Source: Ruminococcaceae bacterium UBA1320
Lineage (GTDB): Bacteria > Bacillota > Clostridia > Oscillospirales > Ethanoligenentaceae
Reading direction: 5' to 3'
Length of the DNA: 16,230 nt
Assembly (NCBI GenBank): GCA_002306975.1
Contig: DBTI01000012.1
Span: 1-16,230 of the forward strand
Numbering within the stretch: position 1 is the stretch's first letter; every line of letters begins with the position of its first letter. A program made the translations under genes and the position numbers. Below, one piece after another: positions 1 through 5,842 of this stretch. Below the pieces are notes generated by a model. The model was not told the origin of the DNA, searched no databases, and saw only the letters and a program-made list of their open reading frames with translations.

Positions 1-215
1 GTGGCGTGATCGGCGGCACACGAATTACCGGCGGACATGGCAAAGTTATAGGCACTGTAGTCGGCGTGCTGCTGATTACGCTGGTATCCAACAACCTGAT
101 CATGCTGGGTATTCCTAACTATTGGCAGACATTTGCTTTGGGACTTATCATCGTAATTGGAACATCAATTACTTCTCTTAGAGCAAAACGTGTTGCCCTG
201 AATCAGAAGAGATAG
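1..215 (+). CDS. Ribose-type sugar ABC transporter permease, C-terminal end (partial)
   Basis: The reading frame is already open at the left edge (first full codon at 3) and stops at 213-215, so only about the last 70 residues of a membrane permease are visible. The segment reads GGTRITGGHGKVIGT followed by hydrophobic helices (about VVGVLLITLVSNNLIML and TFALGLIIVIGTSI) and a short basic tail. This is the usual C-terminus of RbsC-type permeases (BPD_transp_2 family), where a GG-S/T-x-x-GG-x-G loop precedes the last two helices. The protein forms part of the inner-membrane channel of a sugar or polyol importer. It is followed after 11 bases by a second permease of the same family, so the transporter probably uses a permease heterodimer. 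The substrate cannot be told from this fragment. The GTG at 6 is internal and is not a start. Confidence 0.85.
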   Translation, partial: GVIGGTRITGGHGKVIGTVVGVLLITLVSNNLIMLGIPNYWQTFALGLIIVIGTSITSLRAKRVALNQKR

Positions 216-226
216 GAGGGAATAAG

Positions 227-1213
227 ATGGAAAAGCTTAAAAAACTCGCTAAAAACAGCGACAAGAACGTAGTCGCATTATTCGGTATAGCCGTTGTTAT
301 TGTCATTGTAATGACATCGTTATCCGGAGATTTTCTTTCAAGTAGCAATATCAACTCAATGGCTTTTCAATTCCCTGAATTTGGAATAATGTCGTTCGGC
401 ATGATGCTCTGCATGATTGTCGGAGGAATTGACTTGTCGCTTGTAGGTACCGCCAACCTTACTGGCATTGCGGCGTCGATGGTTATGGTCAGTATGAAAG
501 GCAACCCTGCGGGAATAATTATTGGTGTAATTTTAAGCCTTGCGCTCGGCGCAATCTGCGGTTTGTTTAACGGTTACCTGATTGGCCAAATGAAAATTCC
601 GGCGATGCTTGTTACACTTTGCGGCGGTCAGCTTTACACAGGTCTTGCAATGGTTATTACAAAAGGCCCTGCAATTACAGGTCTGCCGGAGTCGTTTCAG
701 ATTATCGGCAACGGTACGTTGGCGGGAGTGCTTCCTTATTCACTTGTAATATTCATTGTCGTCGCTGTTGCGGTAAACTTTGTGTTAAAACGCACGGTTT
801 TCGGAAAACAGCTATGCTTTATGGGTTCTAACGAAACCGCGTCAGAATATACAGGCATCAACAACCTGCGCGTAACCCTGATGACCTATATGACTTCAGG
901 TATCTTGGCTGCTGTTTCAGGAATCATTGTAATTTCCCATTATGGCTCTGCAAAGTCCGACTATGGTACATCTTACACACTTCTCGCTTTGCTTATTGTT
1001 GTGTTCGGCGGAACTGATCCTGCCGGCGGCAAAGGTAAAGTTACAGGTGTTGCCCTTGCGGTTATCATATTGCAGTTGATTTCCAGCGCCTTCAACATTT
1101 TGAGAATTGACTCATTTATGAAGAACGTAGTCTGGGGATTGCTGCTTATCATAGTTATGGTTGCAAAGTCTATATTACAGGAACATCCCATTAAGATTAG
1201 GAGAAACGCATAA
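227..1213 (+). CDS. Ribose-type sugar/polyol ABC transporter permease
   Basis: A 328-residue polytopic membrane protein, normal length for RbsC/XylH-type permeases. It starts at an ATG eight bases after an AGGAGG-like site. A hydrophobic helix spans about residues 16-35. The family signature appears as GGIDLSLVGTANL (about residues 66-78; the usual form is GGIDLSVG). A cytoplasmic coupling loop follows near GSNETASEYTGINNLRV (about residues 200-216), and the late FGGTDPAGGKGKVTG loop precedes the final helices. It should pair with the preceding permease to import a sugar, pentose, polyol or similar small carbohydrate, driven by an ATPase and a binding protein encoded outside the window. Its stop codon overlaps the next start by one base (TAATG at 1211-1215), which implies translational coupling to the kinase subunit and supports a shared pathway. 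The substrate is not identifiable from sequence alone. Confidence 0.9.
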   Translation: MEKLKKLAKNSDKNVVALFGIAVVIVIVMTSLSGDFLSSSNINSMAFQFPEFGIMSFGMMLCMIVGGIDLSLVGTANLTGIAASMVMVSMKGNPAGIIIGVILSLALGAICGLFNGYLIGQMKIPAMLVTLCGGQLYTGLAMVITKGPAITGLPESFQIIGNGTLAGVLPYSLVIFIVVAVAVNFVLKRTVFGKQLCFMGSNETASEYTGINNLRVTLMTYMTSGILAAVSGIIVISHYGSAKSDYGTSYTLLALLIVVFGGTDPAGGKGKVTGVALAVIILQLISSAFNILRIDSFMKNVVWGLLLIIVMVAKSILQEHPIKIRRNA

Positions 1214-2223
1214 TGAAAAAGATTATTAACAATCCTGAAAATTATGTAAAGGAAATGCTGGAGGGCATCTATATTGCACACCCGGACCTTGTAACCTACA
1301 CGGCTGACGACGTTCACTGCCTTATCGCCGCGAAAAAGGTTGAGGGCAAGGTTGGCATCGCAACAGGCGGCGGCTCAGGGCACCTTCCGCTTTTCCTTGG
1401 CTACGTCGGCGAGGGTATGCTTGATGCCTGCTCAGTCGGTGACGTTTTCCAGTCGCCAAGCGCGGAGCAGATGCACGCGGTAACAAAGGCTATTGATTCC
1501 GGCGCAGGCGTGCTATATATTTACGGTAACTATAACGGCGATATTTTCAACTTTGATATGGCTGCCGAAATGGCTGATTTCGAAGATGATATCAAGGTTC
1601 TCAGTGTTGTCGCAGGTGACGACGTCGCTTCAGCGGGGCCTTCAGCACCGGGCGAGAAGAGCACACGCAGAGGCGTTGCCGGTATTTTCTTTGTTTATAA
1701 ATGCGCAGGCTCGGCGGCTGCAAACATGATGTCACTTGACGAGGTAAAACGCGTTGCGGAAAAAGCGTCTGCAAACGTCCGTACAATGGGCGTTGCGCTT
1801 ACACCGTGCATAGTGCCCCGTGTAGGCAAACCGGGCTTCTCCATTGCAGATAATGAAATGGAAATCGGCATGGGCATTCATGGTGAAACCGGCATACGTC
1901 ACGGAAAGCTTGAAAGCGCCGACCAGATAACAGATGAGATGCTTGAAAAGATTATTTCCGATGTCCCTTACACCGCCGGCGATGAGGTTGACGTTCTTAT
2001 CAACGGGCTTGGCGCGACCACATTGGACGAGCAGTACATCGTGACCCGCCGAGTTAGCAAAAACCTTGCCGATAAAGGCATCAAGGTTCACCATTTTTAT
2101 GTCGGCGAATATGCGACTTCTCTTGAAATGGCAGGCATGTCAATTTCAATGCTGAAGCTTGACGACGAGCTTAAAGCTTTGATGGAAAAACCGGCGAACA
2201 CCCCGTTCTTCAAGCAAATATAA
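1213..2223 (+). CDS. dhaK: DhaK-type ketose (dihydroxyacetone-like) kinase subunit
   Basis: A 336-residue protein with the complete DhaK fold and no fused ATP domain. The family's catalytic landmarks are present: His57 in GGGSGHLP, Asp110 in NYNGD, and His223 in GMGIHGETG, the histidine that covalently holds the ketone substrate as a hemiaminal in known DhaK enzymes. The C-terminal NGLGATTLDEQY and EYATSLEMAGMSISMLKLDDE segments are also typical. In the family this subunit binds a short ketose such as dihydroxyacetone while DhaL supplies the phosphoryl group. Residues around the site differ from classical enzymes: GSGHLPLF where E. coli has GSGHEPMH, and GIHGET where GIHGEP is usual. A different substrate, for example a tetrulose such as erythrulose, is therefore possible (inference). 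The start is coupled to the upstream permease by a one-base overlap, and dhaL follows 32 bases later. Confidence 0.88.
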   Translation: MKKIINNPENYVKEMLEGIYIAHPDLVTYTADDVHCLIAAKKVEGKVGIATGGGSGHLPLFLGYVGEGMLDACSVGDVFQSPSAEQMHAVTKAIDSGAGVLYIYGNYNGDIFNFDMAAEMADFEDDIKVLSVVAGDDVASAGPSAPGEKSTRRGVAGIFFVYKCAGSAAANMMSLDEVKRVAEKASANVRTMGVALTPCIVPRVGKPGFSIADNEMEIGMGIHGETGIRHGKLESADQITDEMLEKIISDVPYTAGDEVDVLINGLGATTLDEQYIVTRRVSKNLADKGIKVHHFYVGEYATSLEMAGMSISMLKLDDELKALMEKPANTPFFKQI

Positions 2224-2255
2224 CTGCGTATCAGCAATTCAAGGAGTGAATAACT

Positions 2256-2879
2256 ATGGATAAATCATATATACAGAAGCTTTTGAAATGCATCAAAGAT
2301 ATCATGGCGGAAAACAGGGATTACCTCATTGAGCTTGACAGTGTTGTCGGCGACGGCGACCTAGGGCTTACAATGAGCGACGGTTTCGCAGCGGCATATA
2401 CCGCCGCCGAAACGTTTGAAGACAGTGATATCGGAAAACTTCTTTACACAAGCGGAAAAGCAATGTCAACCGCGGTACCGTCGACGATGGGAACATTAAT
2501 GGCGTCTGGCCTTATGAATGCCGGAAAAGTGCTAAAGGGCAAAACGCAGATCAGCGATGCCGAGGTAGCACAGATTTTTTCGGCTTATATGGACGGCGTA
2601 ATAAACAGAGGCAAGGCAAAAGTCGGTGACAAAACCTTTTTGGACGGTATTAACCCCGCTGTTGAAGCGCTTAACGCTTCAGTTGAACAGGGTGAACCTC
2701 TTGCCGCAGGTGCAAAAAAGGCGGCTGCCGCAGCGGAGACCGGCTATAAAAACACCAACACACTTCTTGCCATCCACGGCAGAGCAGCTACAAGAGGCGA
2801 AGCCTCAAGAACGCTCCTTGATCCGGGCGCGGCTGTCGCCATGCTGATCATGAAGGCATTTGAAAATAGCATCGAATAG
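2256..2879 (+). CDS. dhaL: DhaL-type nucleotide-binding kinase subunit
   Basis: A 207-residue protein matching the DhaL domain, the partner that carries the nucleotide for DhaK. Its ATG follows AAGGAGTG by about seven bases. Three metal-binding aspartates are visible in LDSVVGDGDLGLTM (Asp28, Asp33, Asp35), and the C-terminal DPGAAV motif matches DPGAxS of the family. Two departures are seen. The histidine of the canonical GD(A/G)DHG motif is Leu36 here, and the glycine-rich GGASGPL loop of classical DhaL is replaced by PSTMGTLMASG (about residues 75-85). The same operon's DhaK also varies near its active site, so the pair probably forms a distinct subfamily. No DhaM phosphotransfer protein is encoded in the window, so whether the complex uses ATP directly or a PTS-charged DhaM cannot be decided. 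Confidence 0.85.
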   Translation: MDKSYIQKLLKCIKDIMAENRDYLIELDSVVGDGDLGLTMSDGFAAAYTAAETFEDSDIGKLLYTSGKAMSTAVPSTMGTLMASGLMNAGKVLKGKTQISDAEVAQIFSAYMDGVINRGKAKVGDKTFLDGINPAVEALNASVEQGEPLAAGAKKAAAAAETGYKNTNTLLAIHGRAATRGEASRTLLDPGAAVAMLIMKAFENSIE

Positions 2880-2887
2880 TGTATAAT
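2860..2887 (+). promoter_or_regulatory. Candidate internal sigma-A promoter before the alcohol dehydrogenase
   Basis: TTGAAA (2860-2865) and a perfect TATAAT (2882-2887) are separated by 16 bases. The site overlaps the end of dhaL and would start transcripts near 2894, leaving a roughly 130-base 5' untranslated region before the dehydrogenase start at 3022. That leader contains small inverted repeats: AAAATGT...ACATTTT, and CGCAG-aaa-CTGCG at 2961-2973. An internal promoter would let the dehydrogenase and phosphofructokinase be expressed apart from the transporter and kinase. This rests on motif match only. Confidence 0.4.
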
Positions 2888-3021
2888 ATTTAATGTTGTA
2901 AAATGTCGATACCGTGGTCGGTTATATAAACATTTTATGGAACCATGATAGGGCGATTGACGCAGAAACTGCGCGAACACCCGATAAATTCATGGCTTAC
3001 AAAAGAATAGAGGTTTACAAT

Positions 3022-4203
3022 ATGCAGAGTTTTGGATTTTATTCACCGACCGAAGTAGCATTTGGCAAAGATGCGGAACTTAAAACAGCAGAGCTTATAA
3101 AGAAATACGGCGGCACACGTGTGCTTATCGTTTATGGCGGCGGCAGCGTCGTTAAAAGCGGCCTGCTTGAAGGAATCGAACAATTGCTTGCAAAATCCGG
3201 CATCGCTTTCAATTCAATCGGCGGCGTAAAACCGAACCCAAGGCTATCCTTTGCAAAGTCCGGTATTAAAGAAGCAATAAAATTCGGAGCGGATTTTATT
3301 CTTGCGGTCGGCGGCGGCAGTGTAATTGACACTGCAAAGGGCATTGCTCACGGCGTCGCAAACCCGGATAAAGATCTCTGGGCATTCTGGACAAACGAGA
3401 TTCCTCTTGAAAGAAGCCTGCCGGTCGGCACAGTGCTTACAATCTCCGCAGCCGGAAGTGAAACCAGTGAATCAGCCGTTCTCACAAACGACGAAACAAA
3501 CACGAAAATCGGTTACGATACACCGTTTAACCGCCCGAAGTTTGCAGTGATGAACCCTGAGCTCACATTTACTTTGCCTGTATATCAGGTTGCATGCGGT
3601 GTTGTTGATATAATGATGCACACCCTTGACCGTTATTTCACACCGACAGAAGGAAACGAAATAACTGATGAAATTGCGGAATCACTGCTTAGAGTTGTTA
3701 TAAAACACGGTAAAACTGCGGTAGCGAATCCAAGCGATTATGAAGCAATGAGCGAGATTATGTGGTGCGGCAGCCTTTCGCACAATGGCCTGACCGGCCT
3801 TGGCGCGGATTGGGATTTTGCGCCCCATCAGCTTGGGCATGAACTCAGCGGAAAATTCGACGTGGCTCACGGGGCCAGCCTTTCTGCAATATGGGATTCC
3901 TGGGCAAAGTATTGCCTCAAAGCGAAGCCGGAGCGTTTTGTCCGCTATGCTCAAAAGGTATGGGGCATTGAAAAGGGCAACGCTGAAGAGACAGCACTTG
4001 CCGCAATAGAAAAGACTGCTTCATACTTTAAATCAGTCGGCATGCCCACCTGCTTTACCGAGCTTGGGATCGGCGTTCAGAGCGAAGAGATTCTGCGTGA
4101 GCTTGCAGATCGCTGTGTATTCTTTGGAAAGCGCACGGTAGGCAGCTTCAAGGTTCTTGACCGCGAGGACGTCTACAATATATACAAGTTAGCGAACCAC
4201 TGA
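3022..4203 (+). CDS. Iron-containing alcohol dehydrogenase, YqhD/butanol-dehydrogenase type
   Basis: A 393-residue protein. I use the ATG at 3022 because AGAGG lies about eight bases upstream and the product then begins MQSFGFYSPTEVAFG, as in butanol dehydrogenase/YqhD proteins (about 387-390 residues). A longer frame from GTG 2914 adds 36 residues with no ribosome binding site and no family resemblance. The N-terminal nucleotide domain shows YGGGSVVKSG (about 38-47) and the hallmark GGGSVIDTAK (97-106). The metal ligands appear as Asp196 and His200 (DIMMH), His269 (PHQLGHELSG) and His283 (DVAHG), with YqhD-like spacing. The family reversibly reduces aldehydes with NAD(P)H in the cytoplasm. 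In this operon it could reduce or oxidise a substrate or by-product of the DhaK/DhaL pathway, or balance redox (inference). The phosphofructokinase gene follows after 28 bases. Confidence 0.9.
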   Translation: MQSFGFYSPTEVAFGKDAELKTAELIKKYGGTRVLIVYGGGSVVKSGLLEGIEQLLAKSGIAFNSIGGVKPNPRLSFAKSGIKEAIKFGADFILAVGGGSVIDTAKGIAHGVANPDKDLWAFWTNEIPLERSLPVGTVLTISAAGSETSESAVLTNDETNTKIGYDTPFNRPKFAVMNPELTFTLPVYQVACGVVDIMMHTLDRYFTPTEGNEITDEIAESLLRVVIKHGKTAVANPSDYEAMSEIMWCGSLSHNGLTGLGADWDFAPHQLGHELSGKFDVAHGASLSAIWDSWAKYCLKAKPERFVRYAQKVWGIEKGNAEETALAAIEKTASYFKSVGMPTCFTELGIGVQSEEILRELADRCVFFGKRTVGSFKVLDREDVYNIYKLANH

Positions 4204-4231
4204 AAATCACCTTAAAAGGAGCTTGTCAATT

Positions 4232-5467
4232 ATGCTCAAGAATATTTTAATCGGACAATCCGGAGGCCCCACAGCGGCTATAAACGCTTCACTGGCGGGC
4301 GCGGTTAAACAGGCTCTGAACAGCCCGGAAATCGGGGAAGTCTATGGTGCTCACAACGGAATAAAAGGCGTTTTAAAGCGCGATTTCTTTGATTTGAGGC
4401 GCAGCATTAAAACCGAAGAGGATTTGCAGCTTTTAAAAGAAACTCCGGCAATGGCTCTTGGCTCCTGCCGTTTCAAGCTGCCTGATTATCCGTCTGACTA
4501 CTACCAGAAGATATTAGATATATTCCGTGAGTATAATATAGGATACTTTTTGTATGTCGGCGGAAACGATTCGATGGATACGGTAAAAAAGCTGTCGGCC
4601 TATTTTTCATCAATAGGCGAGGACATTAAGGCTGTCGGAATTCCGAAAACGATAGATAACGATCTGTGCTGCACCGACCATACCCCGGGGTTTGGTTCTG
4701 CGGCAAAATACATAGCGACCTCTATTGCGGAGATTGCCTATGACAGCGCGGTCTATGATGTTTTGTCCGTCACCATTGTAGAGATAATGGGCAGAAACGC
4801 CGGCTGGCTCACCGCTTCTTCGGCTCTTGCAAGGCTGACAAGCTGCGACGCGCCGCATATGATTTACCTTCCCGAAACTGTATTTGATCCCGACAAGTTC
4901 ATTGAGGATTTAAAAGGGATTTCCCAAACAGCACGCCATATTGTGGTTGCCGCTTCAGAAGGGTTAAAACTCGCGAACGGCACTTATGTCGGCGAATCGC
5001 ACCAAACCGGCTTAAAGGATGCTTTTGGACATAAATATCTTTCCGGAATCGGAAAGTATATGGAGCAGTTGGTTTTGGACAAGCTGCACTGCAAGGTGCG
5101 TTCTGTAAACCTGAACGTTTTGCAGCGCTCAGCTTCACACATCACCTCTGCCACCGATATCGACGAGGCTTTTAATGTTGGTGCGTCGGCGGTTAAATTC
5201 GCGCTGGCGGGCAAAACCGGTGTCGTTGCCATTATCAAACGGCTCTCGAATAGCCCTTATACGGTTGATTATGATTACTGTGAAGTCGGCGAAATTGCAA
5301 ACTTCACAAAGTTTGTTCCACAGGAATGGATCGCGCCTAACGGCTACGATGTTACTCCTGAAATGATGGAATATCTTAAACCATTGATTCTTGGTGAACA
5401 GGAAAGGCATATCAGACACGGATTGCCTGAGTTCTTCACTTTAGATTTAAAAACAGCATCCAAATAG
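4232..5467 (+). CDS. pfp: 6-phosphofructokinase, pyrophosphate-dependent type
   Basis: A 411-residue PFK-family protein. I place the start at ATG 4232, 11 bases after AAAAGGA; an in-frame TTG at 4223 sits too close to that site. Landmarks: GQSGGPTAAIN at residues 8-18, GGNDS at 110-114, PKTIDND at 138-144 and EIMGRNAGW at 184-192. The lysine in PKTIDND, where ATP-dependent enzymes have glycine, and an acidic residue in place of the second glycine of GGDGS mark the pyrophosphate-using class. It should interconvert fructose 6-phosphate plus PPi with fructose 1,6-bisphosphate. Some PPi enzymes also accept sedoheptulose 7-phosphate, which would suit a pentose or tetrose pathway (inference). Asn112 replaces the aspartate of GGDGS/GGDDS. 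It is the last gene of the operon, with a strong terminator about 30 bases downstream. The symbol rests on class features only. Confidence 0.88.
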   Translation: MLKNILIGQSGGPTAAINASLAGAVKQALNSPEIGEVYGAHNGIKGVLKRDFFDLRRSIKTEEDLQLLKETPAMALGSCRFKLPDYPSDYYQKILDIFREYNIGYFLYVGGNDSMDTVKKLSAYFSSIGEDIKAVGIPKTIDNDLCCTDHTPGFGSAAKYIATSIAEIAYDSAVYDVLSVTIVEIMGRNAGWLTASSALARLTSCDAPHMIYLPETVFDPDKFIEDLKGISQTARHIVVAASEGLKLANGTYVGESHQTGLKDAFGHKYLSGIGKYMEQLVLDKLHCKVRSVNLNVLQRSASHITSATDIDEAFNVGASAVKFALAGKTGVVAIIKRLSNSPYTVDYDYCEVGEIANFTKFVPQEWIAPNGYDVTPEMMEYLKPLILGEQERHIRHGLPEFFTLDLKTASK

Positions 5468-5498
5468 CGTTTGCCCGGTTACCCTCCTGTCTATTTAT

Positions 5499-5532
5499 AT
5501 TGCCTGCCCGAATTTGGGCAGGCAATTTTTCT
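5499..5532 (+). terminator. Intrinsic terminator of the catabolic operon
   Basis: An 11-base-pair perfect stem (5499-5509 with 5516-5526, core TGCCTGCCC/GGGCAGGCA) has a six-base loop GAATTT and is followed by TTTTTCTAG. It lies about 30 bases after the phosphofructokinase stop codon, as expected for the end of a + strand operon. Confidence 0.93.
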
Positions 5533-5610
5533 AGTTTTTTTCTTTTGAGCGAGTGCAGGGCGCCGGCTTTGGATGGTTGTGAGGTTAGAGGGTTTCTTGT
5601 TTGTTGTTGG

Positions 5611-5688
5611 TAAGAGCCCCTTATTTCCCTCCCAAAAGATTTGGGGAGGGTGCTACTTCAGCGGCAGGAGAGGTTTGATAGGCTCTTA
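5611..5688. repeat. REP/MITE-like palindromic element
   Basis: Perfect outer arms TAAGAGCC (5611-5618) and GGCTCTTA (5681-5688) enclose a second hairpin, CCCTCCC (5627-5633) against GGGAGGG (5644-5650), and a small GCT-acttc-AGC stem. Nested inverted arms with no coding potential are typical of dispersed palindromic repeats. The right arm runs into TTTTCTTTTTT, so on the + strand it could also act as a second terminator. The call would need other copies in the genome to confirm it. Confidence 0.45.
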
Positions 5689-5787
5689 TTTTCTTTTTTG
5701 TTTAAAATATCATTCTTTTAATAACAACTTTATCACTCATGCTGCGACTACTGTTCTTTTAAATAAAAATATAAGAAGCTAATTTAA

Positions 5788-5825
5788 ACAAAAAAGATGG
5801 TGGTGCACACCGTGCGCCACCATCT
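5788..5825 (-). terminator. Intrinsic terminator of helD
   Basis: AGATGGTGGTGCAC (5795-5808) pairs with GTGCGCCACCATCT (5812-5825) as a 14-base-pair stem with one G-T pair and a three-base loop. Read on the - strand, the stem is followed by TTTTTTGTTT. It lies 17 bases beyond the helD stop codon. Confidence 0.9.
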
Positions 5826-5842
5826 AAATCAAAAAATCAGTC

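Larger units (their letters stand above)
5533..5842. other. Convergent intergenic region with palindromic repeats, no gene
   Basis: This gap separates two converging operons. It contains a palindromic repeat unit (5611-5688), a 15-base inverted repeat (5692-5706 against 5783-5797) and the helD terminator (5788-5825). A 69-codon open frame at 5573-5782 has no ribosome binding site, no recognisable domain, and runs straight through the inverted repeats, so I do not call it a gene. Confidence 0.7.

Noticed and set aside
2914..3021. GTG-started N-terminal extension of the alcohol dehydrogenase
   Set aside because: There is no ribosome binding site before 2914, the extra 36 residues do not resemble the family, and ATG 3022 has a good site and gives the usual N-terminus.
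5573..5782. 69-codon open frame in the convergent gap
   Set aside because: It has no Shine-Dalgarno and no recognisable domain, and it is built from palindromic repeat sequence and AT-rich terminator tail.
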